A stretch of 64,000 nt of DNA from Sweltsa coloradensis (lineage: Eukaryota > Arthropoda > Insecta > Plecoptera > Chloroperlidae), in the NCBI GenBank assembly GCA_024449915.1, contig JAMZAV010002234.1:43301-107300 (forward strand), read 5' to 3'. Both the position numbers and the translations under genes were made by a program. Positions 22,374 through 33,478 of this stretch are shown here, piece after piece; within the stretch, counting starts at the first letter, position 1, and each line of letters starts with the position of its first letter. The notes under the pieces were generated by a model that had not been told where the DNA came from, ran no database searches, and was given only the letters and a program-made list of their open reading frames with translations.

Positions 22374-22602
22374 CTGAAATTGAAAACAAGGAACAATCAG
22401 GGCGGCGTAACAACGTCCTGAAACTCGACAGTTCATATAGAATATACCGTACGAGAAAAGGCACTGAATGACGAATATTATTATTCTTGTATGTTATATT
22501 AAATGCGAATGGAATCATATAAACTTCAGATCCAATGATCACACAAAAATTAAAAGAAATCACATCTTCTTTAAAATTCCATGTGCTCGTCTTGATGTTC
22601 AA
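22374..22602 (-). other. Likely intron upstream of the GPCR exon
   Basis: AT-rich sequence that ends (minus strand) in a pyrimidine-rich TTGTTTTCAATTTCAG acceptor before the receptor exon. No further exon is recognised up to the repeat at 22603. Confidence 0.4.
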
Positions 22603-23116
22603 CAAGGAAGCTTCGCAAACGCTTTTTCTATTCGCGTTGATGGATAAGCTATTTTGTAAGTTTTTAGTTTGCGTGGGTCTCTTTACTTTTGCAAGAGCTT
22701 TTTGAACGCATTGTAGATGATTGTTGTAAAGTTTCTATTGTTACATGTTAATTGTTACTGTGTACCTAAAAAAACTCATTAAAACCTTTATTCTATGGAT
22801 TCTGGTTAACTTTTTCAACTTTTTCTTTCATTAAGCAATACAAAACCATAACCTTAATGTAGATGTAAAATATGAACGTTGTTGCCCCACCCGTTTGGTC
22901 AGAATCGGCTCAAATGTCACGAAAATTTCGCACTAAATATCGAAAAAATCGTAAAAGTACGATATTTTCATGAGAAATATTTCTTCGATTGTGTTGAAGG
23001 TCCCCTCCAATTTTCATCAAGAACGGATATACCGTTTGCCTGGTAGAGAGCGAACAAAAAAAACAAAAAAAAAAATCATTGGAGCTTAATTTTTTGAGGG
23101 TCAGTGCCCCTCATCC
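22603..23116 (-). mobile_element. Helentron-like element, type A, copy 9 (internally shortened)
   Basis: The 3' end is at the left: aaggaagcttcgc, hairpin arms AACGC/GCGTT, then gttgatggataagc. The type-A blocks follow, including 'tagagagcgaacaaa'. The 5' end has lost part of the 'gaagtcttcgcttcgctc' block (gtgcccctcatcc). At 514 bp it is shorter than full copies. Confidence 0.6.
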
Positions 23117-25685
23117 AAAAATTTTCCCCCATTAACCAAAATTAATTCATGACGCTGACAGACAACACATTATTAGCCATTGATAAAGAAATTTACAGCA
23201 ACCACATGAGATTTCATTAAAACAGCTGTTTATGTCTGTTTACTTTTCAGCTCAGACAACAAATCCTAAGAGTCCAATAGTTTACTAGTTTTGTATTTTA
23301 TAACAAAGTTATTTTCATTCATCTTGGTTTTTCAGTGTTTTTCTTTTTTATATTTACACTTTTGTTATTTAAATTTACCAATTGCACGATTGTTGAGTTT
23401 AAGTTACCTCACACTTGTGAATTGATAATAGCCTGTTGTGAGAGCTGAGAGATTAATAACATTCGTGATAATTTGTCGTTGCAACAACCGATTTTAATTA
23501 TTGTTCTCTACAGTAGGCTACAACCACGAGGACAAGAGTCAGTGTAAGCTAACTTTGAGACATTTTGCCATTTCTAGGTGGCCAATACAGGCAACTTTGT
23601 GTATTTAATATCCCTATAGTTACAAATTCAATGCCGGCATAAACGCATGTGAACTACCGAACAAAATTTGAAGCTTAATTGAAAGCTTTTTTTATTATCC
23701 AAAGAACGACATTTACAAAGATTATTCATAATCTCCAAGGCAAAAATTATTATTTGAAAAGGTATTTTCAAGGCTATAATATACACGTTTAGTTGAATTA
23801 AAACAATAAAAACTTGAAACAATTTTAAGGATAACAATCGCTTTAATAATTGGCAACAAGATTATGTGGGTGCACTAAGGGTGCAATTTGTTTTAAAATC
23901 GAATCAGTTCTTGTTTATAAAAGTATTTATTTGCGAATAAGTGCTATCTAATATGTAGAAAGAAACTAATTATTTCATGTTAGGGGTATGCATATAAAAA
24001 TCATTTTTTGCCATACCAGCCTTAAGCAGCCTTTTTAGCCTTTAACAAAACAAAGAATAAACAATTTTAAAAAAATTTAAGAACAAATTTCAACGATTTG
24101 AAAATTTTCCCGGGAATTTTTAATTAAAAGCATTTTCATGAAAATTCTCATCTCTAGGCCCAGACCCATATTGGCAATAGTAACAACTTTCAACCCAAAA
24201 CTTCAACCGCGATTATCTCAGAACTTGTTCTTTCTATAGGCTTGGGCCTTGGCCAGTTTTGAAAAATGTATCTCTATCTCAAAAGTAGTGTACCGGGGTG
24301 GTTAAAAGCTGACACCAAAGTTATTCCTACTCAGAAGAATATCCTGCATACGACAAACATTGTTGGCAATTTTTATTTTGGATATTTACTCCCCAAAATC
24401 CCACAAAACCCCCTAAAAGAAACATTTTCCCCAATAATTTTTAATAATTCATGAATTATGAGATAATTCTCCTAGAAAGAACCGTAAAGAATCAATTGGT
24501 AGAAAAAAGTATTTTTAAGAATTTGGCTAATTCAGATTTTCAAAAAGTATCGAAATTACACAAGAAATGGGCCCGCGAAACATTTCGAACGCAAAGTTTT
24601 CAAGTTTTTGCTGAGCACTAAAGAAATGTTTCACTTCATTTCAAGTAAACGGTAATCACACACATAACAAAAACTTATAGAAATACACACTCAAAGAAAT
24701 GAGATCTAAAAAAAGGGCCAAGCTCATCTACCCTTCCACATTTGCGCATTCTTAATTCATAAACGTACAGTGTCCCATAACAGCAGTGCAGCAGTGTAAG
24801 GTTTGGCTGTATTTCTACAAGTTTTTGTTATGTGTGTGATCTCATTACTTTTTCAAGTTCCATTGCAAAATTATTTGTTAAAATATAATAATTTTATCAA
24901 AGTCGATTTAATTTCTATGGTATTAGCAATAACAATAGGATGTAAAATATCTAGACCCAGATTCTTACAGATTCATGTACATCCTGGGTATAGGTTGTAT
25001 AACCATGGTATAACGACGGTATAAGGACTGGTTAAGTCTAGGCAACTCACATCCAATTAAAACTTTTCCATTCAAAAACAAACGCACAACTAATGTTATT
25101 TTACACCTATTTCACTGCATCCACAGCCATGTAAATCAACAGATTATCAAAAGAATATTGAAAATTTGCACAGTTATTGTATAACGTTTTTATCTAGTGA
25201 CAGGAGTTTTGCGTAAAATCATTGAAAGAAAATATGAATAAGTGTATTATTTCCGTACATTTTTGTATAGCCTAGGTGGACAATCACTACTATTGTTTAT
25301 CTGCATTAGGCTTTTAGTAATCAAAACTAGTTATTTGTGCAGGAAGTGTGTCAGAACAAGGTTGTGCTGGCCTAGGGTTGGCTATAGGCTGTCAAACATG
25401 TAATGTAAGTATTAATTTTATCTAGTCCTATAGCCTAATGGAACTTTAGACCTACACTGTTGTTTTATAAATAATTTTCTACATCTGGGCCTAGGCCAGG
25501 GACGGTTTTTGATTTGTTTTATGAGAGTATAATGACAACTTTTCTCGTTTCACACATAGAAGCAAAATTTAAAATGTCCGCCATTGGTTTACGTATCGCA
25601 CTTTCCCGCCTTACTCTGCTTATACCGTCAACAAGAATCAAGTAACTATAGTTATTTGTTGATTGTATGCCTAGTGTATAAGGCT
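23117..25685. other. Unassigned AT-rich sequence
   Basis: About 2.6 kb without a convincing gene, RNA or repeat. It may be intron or intergenic DNA near the receptor gene. Short frames show no domain. Confidence 0.55.
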
Positions 25686-25826
25686 TTTTTTAAAACCTTT
25701 ATTTGGAAGCCTTCCAACAAACTTTTTCAACTTTTTCTTTCAAAGAGACTATATTACTGCAACCTTAATGTCCATGTAAAATATGAACATTGTAGCCCCA
25801 CCCGTCTGGTCAGAATCGCGGGCCAA
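25686..25826 (-). mobile_element. Helentron-like element, type A, internal fragment (copy 10)
   Basis: Shows 'cttaatgtccatgtaaaat', 'tgtagccccacccg' and the 'ttggtcagaatcg'-type block in the usual order, with both ends missing. Confidence 0.55.
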
Positions 25827-25843
25827 TTGAAACTGACGAATTA

Positions 25844-25876
25844 GATAGTAGTAGTAGCAGTAGCAGTAGCAGTAGC
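25844..25876. repeat. (AGT)n/(AGC)n microsatellite
   Basis: Three AGT units followed by several AGCAGT units. Confidence 0.85.
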
Positions 25877-26382
25877 TTACATCCTTAAAGTGATTTTGAG
25901 CATGTTTCAAGCCATTTTTTCACCAAGAAGGAATGGTAATACCCCAATAAAATTTGGCATGTGTAGTCAGGTACCTAAATCCTCTCAACTTGGATAGTTT
26001 TCATGTCCACATCACGTTACATGACGGCTGGGCAACACCTCGAAATCACCCAACTCTGCTTGCTGCATAAGGTGCTTGAGTGTGTTGCGCGCCACGGCTT
26101 GGCTGCGGCGCCCTAACGGGCACCTAGATGCTTACCGTATTGTTGTCATTAAGTATTTTGGCAACTTGTTATATAATTTGACGCCTGAGATATCACGTCG
26201 CATACTAGATACGTTGATGATGTCCGACTCACTACAACAAACCTATTCAACGTCACTCTTCATAGGCTCACACTGCCCGCACTTGCAACACACCGAGTTT
26301 CCCGATCTACCCTGCAACCTTACCAATCTATTTGCTTTAGCTGTTTGCTGTTGGTTAATTTAATTTCTTGTTTTTCAGCTTC
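25877..26382. other. Unassigned sequence left of the gypsy element
   Basis: Apart from the structured repeat at 26057-26129, nothing is recognised. A frame of 95 codons at 26076-26363 starts inside that repeat and has no family resemblance that I can see. Confidence 0.5.
26057..26129 (-). ncRNA. 73-bp GC-rich structured repeat, copy 2
   Basis: Reverse-complement copy of 10371-10443. The outer stem AGGTGC/GCACCT and the inner stem GCGCCGC with GTGGCGC are both kept. In copy 1 the inner 3' arm reads GCGGTGC, so each copy has one G-U type pair at a different position and the stem survives in both. Function unknown. Confidence 0.35.
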
Positions 26383-26387
26383 TGTGT

Positions 26388-26572
26388 TGTGATAGTAAGC
26401 TAGTGTTAGTTAGCCTAGGTTGGCTACACTGGGTAATGATGGCGACCTAGAGAGCGCGGAGCTACTGTCAACTTCACCTACTGAATCAATACCTGTATTA
26501 ACGTATGTAGAATAAACCACTATTGGACTTACTATACTAAGGTGTTATTAATATGCATCCTGAACTATTACA
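26388..26572 (+). repeat. 5' LTR of the gypsy element
   Basis: 185 bp, TG...CA ends. It differs from the 3' LTR at three positions (one near the start, two near the end). It should carry the promoter; AATAAA-like 'gaataaacc' lies at about 26510 for 3' processing of the transcript. Confidence 0.9.
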
Positions 26573-26590
26573 TGGTGTACAGAAGTGGTA
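26573..26590 (+). promoter_or_regulatory. Primer binding site of the gypsy element
   Basis: TGGTGTACAGAAGTGG follows the 5' LTR directly. A TGG start is as expected for pairing with the CCA end of a tRNA; I cannot name the tRNA. Confidence 0.6.
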
Positions 26591-26891
26591 GTTTGTGACA
26601 AAACCGCGCGTGAAGTGATCAAGTTGGGCAAATCCTAACTCGGCCCGAAGCCAATGCTAGGCTAGGCCTATCGCGTCACCGTCGACTCGCCTAGACAAGA
26701 GCCCAATGCTCAAGACCCCTATAGGGAGTAATGGAAAATGCGCGCCAATGCGCCTAGCAGTGCTGCAATCAGAATTGACTGACGCAAGGGCGTAAGAAAA
26801 CCCGAAATCTGACTAGGCCCTAGCAAATCTTGTTCAGTAAGTAGGCCTGAATAGGCCCAATTATAATTTAAACAGAGCCTATAAAACTATA

Positions 26892-27900
26892 ATGGCTCAG
26901 GCTCATAGGAAGCTCCCCGAGATGGAGTTTAGTGGCAATGTAAGGGAGCATTGGCGGGTGTGGAAGCAGAAGTTCAGCATTTACCAGAGGGCTACCAAGG
27001 GCTACAAGGACGATGAAGAAAACCAGGTGGCGACCCTACTTCACTTCATTGGAGATAAAGGGCTGTCAATATTTAATACCTTTGATATGCGAGAAGCAGA
27101 AAAAAGAAGATTCAATGTGTTGTCGACAAATTTGACGAGTACTGCAACCCGCGTAAGAATTTGATCTATGAACAGAGTGTATTTTTTACTTGCTCGCAGC
27201 AAGAAGGTGAGGCCTTCGACCATTTTCTTACTAATTTAAAGGTTCTGGCTGCAACGTGTGAATTTGGCTCCATGAAAAAACAATTATTAACACTGCGGGT
27301 GGTGTTAGGAATCTGGGACAAGGGATTGAAAGAGAGACTCTTAAGGGTCAGTGACCTAACATTAGAAAAAGCAGCAGACTTTTGCCGTGCTGCAGAGGCA
27401 AGCAGACTACAGGCCCAGGCCATGGAGGAAAAGGTGCCAGTAGAAGAGTTGCTTTTAAGGCAAAGTGAAAGCCCAGCTTCCGTTCAAGAGGTCGGTCTGC
27501 ACAAGAAGCCGTGGGGTCCCAAGAAGGAAGATTCAAGAGGCAGTAGGCCTACCAGGTCAGAAGAATTCAAGAGCAGTGGGAAGAAAGAAGACGACAGAAA
27601 ATTTAACTGCAAGAAGTGTGGGTACAGACATAGTTTGAGACAGTGCCCGGCATATCAGAAAACGTGCTTGAATTGTAAAGAGAGTAATCATTTTGCTAAA
27701 ATGTGTCCAAGGAGAAAGAAGGTGGATGAGTGTAAGGTAGAGGATGAGGAGTCCGAGGATGAACATAACACAAATCAGTATGTGGACACTGAAGTAGAGC
27801 ATGTAGACGAGTTTTATGTTTCATCTCTGATGCAATCTGTCAATCAGGTTCAAAACAATTGTACGGAAACCAATAGGATGTGGTTGCAGGAAGTATCCAT
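26892..27900 (+). pseudogene. gag: gag of the gypsy element (frame-broken)
   Basis: Starts MAQAHRKLPEMEFSGNVREH at 26892, with WRVWKQKFSIYQ typical of the gypsy capsid start. One frame change near 27115 is needed to continue into FDEYCNPRKNLIYEQ, the conserved gag motif of Mag-like elements. From 27161 the frame is open. At about 27597-27710 come two zinc knuckles: CKKCGYRHSLRQC (a Cx2CGx3Hx4C type) and CLNCKESNHFAKMC (Cx2Cx4Hx4C), followed by a Lys/Arg-rich then acidic stretch. The nucleocapsid binds the element RNA. Because of the frame break it is scored as a pseudogene, though a single base-calling error would explain it. Confidence 0.85.
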
Positions 27901-30900
27901 CCAAGGTACCAATATAAACTGTAAGATAGATACAGGAGCGGAGGTAAGTGTTCTACCCTGGAAAGTGTATGACGATTTAAAGTTGCCTAAACTGTTGGAG
28001 AAAACTTCAATTGTGCTAGTTGCATTTGGCAATTCTAAAATCAAACCTGTAGGTACTGTCAAACTTGAATGTAAGCATGTGAAAGATTTGGGTGGTAAGC
28101 CTATACAAATAGACTTTGTTGTTGTAAACAAGAGTTCAGGCCATTATTGGGAATGAGGGATTGCATGAAATTAGGTGTTTTTGAAAAGATAGATGCATTA
28201 GGGTCCCTCGCTAGGCCTAGTGTTCCATTGTTTGGAACAAAAGAGAGTGTGTTGGAAGAAAATAAGGCAGTATTTTCAGTGTTAGGATGCATGCCTGGGA
28301 AACATAAAATAACCTTACAGGAAAACTGTGTGCGCCAGTAATCCATCCGCCACGACGGATTCCAGTCGCTATGTTAGGTAGACTGAAAACAAAGTTGGAA
28401 GAGCTAGAGGCTGCTCGGTTATAGAGAAAATTACCAAGCCTACAGACTGGGTCCACAACCTTGTAATAGTCGAGAAAGCCAATGGTACGCTTAGGCTATG
28501 CGTAGACCCGTTGACCTCAACCGAGCGATTAAACGCGAGCACTACCCAATACCTACTACAGAAGATGTGATAGCTAATCTAGCCAACATGAAGTGTTCTC
28601 TATTGTAGACATGCGGGAGGGTTTTTTTACAAATTTTGTTAGATGACCAGAGTTCAGAGCTCTGCACTTTCAATAGTCCGATTGGTAGATTTAAGTTTTT
28701 AAGACTCCCCTTTTGGAATTAAATCTGCCCCAGAGGTGTTCCAGCATAAAAACATGGAAAACTTTGGGGACATTCCAGGGGTTCAGGTAATCTTTGATGA
28801 CATAATTGTAGCCGGTACAAATGAAGAAGAGCACGATTGTGCCCTCAGAGCACTCTTAAGAGGGCACAGGATCTTAATATTAGGTTCAACCCATCAAAAT
28901 TTCAATACAAAGTTGATGAGGTAAGGTACATGGGGCCACATAATGTCGGCACAAGGGTTGAAGGTTGATGGGGAGAGGGTGAAAGCCATATTGGAAATGC
29001 CCAGTCCAACAAATGTAACAGAGCTGAAACGGTTTCATGGGGGTACTTAACTATGTAAGCAAGTTCATTCCAAACTGTCTTCACTTAGCGCACCACTTAG
29101 GATGCTTCTTAGGAAAGATGTTCCCTGGGAATGGAATCATGAACAAGTTAAAGCTGAGGCCGTGATTAAAGAGAAATTGTGCTCCTCACCAGTACTAACC
29201 TATTATGACCCTACGAAGGAATTAGTTTTGCAAACCGATGCCTCACAGAGGGGGTTAGGGGCCTGTCTTATGCAGGAGGGACAACCCATCGCGTACGCGT
29301 CGCGTAGTATGACCGATTCCGAAGTTCGATTCTCACAAATTGAAAAAGAACTGGCTGGAATAGTGTTTGGCGTGAAAAGGTTTCACTACTACGTATATGG
29401 ACGACGAACAGTGATCCAAACTGACCATAAACCGTTGGTTTCGATTGTAAACAAAAACATCACAAGGTGTCACCCAGACTCCAAAGACTACAACTAAACC
29501 TTGTAAAATATGATCTTGATGTTAACTATGTACCTGGCTCGCAGATGTACCTAGCGACACATTGTCCAGAGCTGCCTTGCCAGAAACAGGTGGGAATAAT
29601 CTCGAGAAGATGTTACAGTCCACAGCATATCCAAACACTTAGCAATGTCCAAGGAGAAGCAAGAGGAATTTAAAATTGCAACTGCAAACTATGAGACTGC
29701 TCAGATCCTCAAAAATCTGGATGACAGTGGATGGCCAGATCATAGGTATCAAGTCCCGACAAGTGGTAAGTACTATTGGAACATCAGAGATCAACTGTCA
29801 TTTAGTGACGGGCTCGTATTTGTAGGAGACCGAGTCTTGGTCCCACCCATTCTCAGGAAGAGTATGCTAGACCTATTGCATGAGGGGCATTTGGGGATAG
29901 AAAAGACCAAGTCTCGCGCAGACAGGTTATCTTTTGGCCAGGTAGACCAAAGAAATCGAAGATAAAATTAACAGTTGCGGAATTTGTCAAAAATTTTTTT
30001 AAAAAAATGTGAAAGAACCCTTGATTCCATACCCCATACCTGATAGGCTGTGGGAGGTCTTGGCTACAGATATATTAGAGTTTCAGGGAAACCCGTACCT
30101 AGTCATCAAGGACTTTTACTCGAAGTGGATCGAGTTGCTCCAACTGCGATCTAAATCAGCAAATGAAATCATAAATAAATTCAAAGCAGTGTTTTCAAGA
30201 CACGGCATTCCTGACAAGATAGTCTCAGACAATGTTCCGTTTGGTAGCAGGGAATTTAAGAATTTGCTAGTGCATGGAATTTCAACACTGTTACGTCCAG
30301 CCCTCGCTACCCACAATCCAACGGTATGGCCGAAACGGAGTAAAAATAGCGAAAACAATGTTGAAAAAAGCCCATTATTCTCAAACGGACATTTACCTGT
30401 TCCTGTTAGAATACCGAAACACTCCGATAACGGGAACCCAGTTTTCCCCCTCTCCATTGCTCCTAAGCAGGCAGCTCAGAACCAAGATCCCAGCAATCAA
30501 CGGCCTACTCGAGCCTAAAGTGCAAACTGGGGTAAGGGAGATACTACAGTCTCTCCAGACAAAACAAAAAATGTATCACGACCAGGGTTCTAGGTCTTTG
30601 CCACCCCTAGAAGAGGGTGAAACAGTCATGATACGAGAAGACAAGGTATGGACACCAGCAAAAGTGTTAAAAAAGTATGAAACACCACGGTCTTATGTAG
30701 TCCAAAAGGAGGATAGTGGAACGGTCAGAAGAAACAGACGAGATTTGATGAAAGTATATGAGAGTCCGGAAAATGCGGCTGACAACTCTCACTTCAATGT
30801 AGAGTTACCAATGGAAGTAGCTGAAGAGAATTCTTCAAAGCCAAACCTAATGGTTCCACAAAGCCCAGTTCCCTTAGCAGTGGAACAGTTTCCCAGTCCC

Positions 30901-31023
30901 AAACACCGTACTAGGTACCCAGGGACCGCTGTTCCCTTAGCAATAGAACAGTTTCCAACCTCGAAACGTAGTACTAGGATGGTAAAAGAACCCATTAGAT
31001 TTAAGGATTATGTCAAATACTAA
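27900..31023 (+). pseudogene. pol: pol of the gypsy element: protease, reverse transcriptase, RNase H, integrase (frame-broken)
   Basis: Protease has the active site DTGAEVSVLP near 27932-27960. Reverse transcriptase pieces follow: PVIHPPRRIPVAM at 28336, KPTDWVHNLVIVEK near 28440, then the catalytic FDD in VIFDDIIVAG near 28792-28822. RNase H runs 29102-29497 (LQTDASQRGLGACL with the first Asp, KELAGIVFGVKRF, TDHKPL). Integrase has the HHCC start (LLHEGHLGIEKTKSRA near 29870; a Cys pair near 29975), catalytic Asp in LATDILEF (30060), catalytic Asp in IVSDN (30223) and Glu in NGMAETE-type sequence near 30325. The C-terminal domain ends at 31023 with EEGETVMI. No chromodomain is seen. At least seven frame changes occur, so no full polyprotein can be made as read. 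Confidence 0.88.
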
Positions 31024-31363
31024 GGTACGGATTTGGTAATTAAACTTTGTCATTTACTTGATATTTGTGCTGTAATGTTGTAATCTAGATAAATTCCAAT
31101 CATGTAAGCGATTTCATGTCAATTACTCTAAGGCCTAGAAACACTGTATATCTCATTGTTCTGCTATACTTTAATAGGCCTACCTATTAAAGGCATTATT
31201 ACTTGCTTAATTAATATAGTAGTTTAGTATTTTAAGTTGTTCAGAGTCAAGGCTTGTTATGTACTAAGAAAGCAATAAGCTGGTGTAATTCCAATCCTGC
31301 TTATAGGTCTAAGAGGTTTATCATTATCATATTGTGTTCAGACTGATTATTGACTGTATCAAA

Positions 31364-31376
31364 TTGAGGGGAAAGA
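31364..31376 (+). promoter_or_regulatory. Polypurine tract of the gypsy element
   Basis: The purine-rich run TGAGGGGAAAGA lies immediately before the 3' LTR, where plus-strand DNA synthesis is primed. Confidence 0.65.
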
Positions 31377-31561
31377 TGTGATAGTTAGCTAGTGTTAGTT
31401 AGCCTAGGTTGGCTACACTGGGTAATGATGGCGACCTAGAGAGCGCGGAGCTACTGTCAACTTCACCTACTGAATCAATACCTGTATTAACGTATGTAGA
31501 ATAAACCACTATTGGACTTACTATACTAAGGTGTTATAAATATGCATCCTGAATTATTACA
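31377..31561 (+). repeat. 3' LTR of the gypsy element
   Basis: 185 bp, 182 of 185 positions equal to the 5' LTR by eye. TGTGT follows it as the target duplication. Confidence 0.9.
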
Positions 31562-31566
31562 TGTGT

Positions 31567-32383
31567 ATTTAGGCTCGAGACTATGTCACTATGCTAGTCA
31601 TTAGGCAGAATTAAAGATTAACATTGACAGCAGCATAGCATGGAATCTTTGGGGGTGATTCAAAGATTAAACTGTCTAAAATATTTAGTACGCTATTAGA
31701 CGTGTTCAGCTTGAACTGCAAACACGAACTGACCCCTGACTGGTTATTCACAGTGAATAAGATGCATATGCTTGAATAAATCTAATTGCTTTAACAAGAA
31801 TTACCTGGACAAGTCTTTGCAAAACATCTACTACTTAACTTACCCACAATGCTCGACGAACCACTCTTTGTGAAACCATTAGAAGGACGATCTCGGTTTT
31901 ACCGGAAATTGAATTTTCAAAACACAAAAATATTCCAAAGTGGGACGGCCTGTCCATTGTTTGCTAATAGAACGTATCCGCGCGGATGTACGGGGATGGC
32001 GGCGAGCTCTATGCAGCCTGGCGGTGGCCGGGCAGTGCCCACGCGCTACGCAGGGCTTTAGCAAATCTGTTTTCTTTGCTAATACTATATGACAGCGACC
32101 TAATCTTTGTTATTTGGCTCGTATTGGATCAAGGTACATTCTGAGAAGCCTGTTATGCAAACCGAGTCAATTCCTTAAATGCGAAGGCAAGGTATTGAGC
32201 CCTCTTCAATAGCCCTCGGACATCCCTTCACAAATTATTGTCCTACCCGCAACATAACTATAGCAAGTTCACCTGAAGCAGGGGCGTAGCCATGATTTTG
32301 ATTCAGGGTGATGCGTTTCTTGGTTTTTAATTATGTGGAACTGCCCACGAAACTATCATTTCGGGGATAGTATGTATCCTAAT
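31567..32383. other. Unassigned sequence
   Basis: No gene or repeat recognised. 31970-32050 is GC-rich (ggcggcgagctctatgcagcc) but has no long coding frame. Confidence 0.5.
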
Positions 32384-33162
32384 ACTAGGAAAACGCTTAA
32401 GTCCCGCCACGTTGTTGGATGAGCGTATTGGTGCATTGAGCTGCCATGTGTTATGCGGATTTTCTGTTGTTCTGTAAAAAAATTATTACTAAATTCAAAT
32501 TTTTTTTAAATTAAATTAAATTTAATAAATAATTAACTTAGGCCTAAATTCAATTTTTTTTTAATAAATCGTAATTTTAAAAAAAGAAAAAAGAAAAAAA
32601 TAGGGATTTTTATAAGAAAATAATTATTCGATTGCGCTCAAATTTCACACGAATATATAAATTAATAAAATAAAGGTTCTGTGAAAAACTTATTACAATA
32701 GGATCAAGCATGTAGGTGTAATAAGTAAAAAAATTGTTTAAAAAAAGTAAAAACCCACAAAGTTTCTATTTTCATTAGAAATAATTTTTCGATTGTGCTC
32801 AAATTTCACACGAATATCTTAATTCATAAAATTAAGTTCTGTGAAAAAATCATTAAAATCGAATAAAGCATGTAGATGTTATAAGTAAAATAAATTTTCA
32901 AAAAATCGAAAAAAATCGTAAAATTGCTATTTTTATGAGAAATAATTTTTCGAGGGCGCTCAAAAACGTGAGACAGTTCTAAGTGTAGAGATTTTGAAGG
33001 CCTCCATAAAATTTAATCGCAAATCGAGTATCGGTGTAGCCGGAATCGTGCTAACAAACAGACAAAAATACAGAAAGAAAGAAAGAAAAAAAAAACATTC
33101 CGGATTTTTATCTCCAGTGTAGTGAAATGGAATCTTTGCTTCGCTCGCTACGCTCATCCAAC
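32384..33162 (-). mobile_element. Helentron-like element, type B, copy 11 (full length, 779 bp)
   Basis: Reference copy. Read on the minus strand it starts GTTGGATGAGCG, and its 3' end reads CGCTCATCCAAC, then a short hairpin region, then GCGTTTTCCTAGT. So the terminal repeat is at the very 5' end but about 30 bases inside the 3' end, with a small stem between it and the terminus. This asymmetry, plus a T-rich insertion site and lack of target duplication, is described for Helitron2/Helentron elements and their non-autonomous derivatives. The interior has two or three 120-160 bp tandem units ('aaggttctgtgaaaaa', 'aataaagcatgtagg') and no coding frame. The 'cagacaaaaatacag' A-rich stretch is near the 5' end. 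Family placement is inference; the repeat itself is certain. Confidence 0.65.
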
Positions 33163-33478
33163 AATGTGTGGTCTATGGGGGGGGGGGGGGGGGGTCGTTC
33201 AGCTAGTGCGGGTCTGGCTCCAGATTTATTTTTATTTTTAACATTGTAAATAGTAACATTCCCGGAGTGCAAAAGAATTAAATGACAAAACCTTTTTTTA
33301 GCATTTAATGCCAAAGCATTTAATCCAAAACATTAAATGCCATAAATTATACCTGGCCGAACGTCCATGTTACAAGAGGTTACGAGCATGGACCGACCAT
33401 GACTAAGGGTGGGGCTCATTTATAATCATCTCATCTATTTAGCTCCTGATCACCCAAGTATGCAGTATATATATATAT
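33163..33478. other. Spacer between type-B copies with short GCATTTAATGCC-like repeats
   Basis: Contains three imperfect copies of a palindromic 'gcatttaatgcc' motif at about 33298-33345 and an (AT)n run at 33466-33479. No coding sequence. Confidence 0.5.
33178..33194. repeat. Poly-G run
   Basis: Seventeen consecutive G between two type-B copies. Confidence 0.9.

Larger units (their letters stand above)
26388..31561 (+). mobile_element. Ty3/gypsy LTR retrotransposon, full length (5,174 bp)
   Basis: Two 185-bp direct LTRs (26388-26572 and 31377-31561) begin TGTGATAGT and end ATTACA. The flanks carry a perfect 5-bp target duplication TGTGT (26383-26387 and 31562-31566). A primer site starting TGG follows the 5' LTR and a purine tract precedes the 3' LTR. 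The order gag, protease, reverse transcriptase, RNase H, integrase is that of Ty3/gypsy. The gag motif (FDEYCNPRKN) and two zinc knuckles suggest the Mag/K02A2.6-like lineage. The LTRs differ at only 3 positions, so the insertion is recent, yet the coding region has many frame breaks. Confidence 0.92.

Noticed and set aside
21663..22436. 257-codon minus-strand frame as the receptor's frame
   Set aside because: It is mostly an out-of-phase reading of the GPCR exon; only its last part (third inner loop) is in the receptor's phase.
26076..26363. 95-codon frame as a host gene
   Set aside because: It begins within the structured repeat and shows no domain or splice context.
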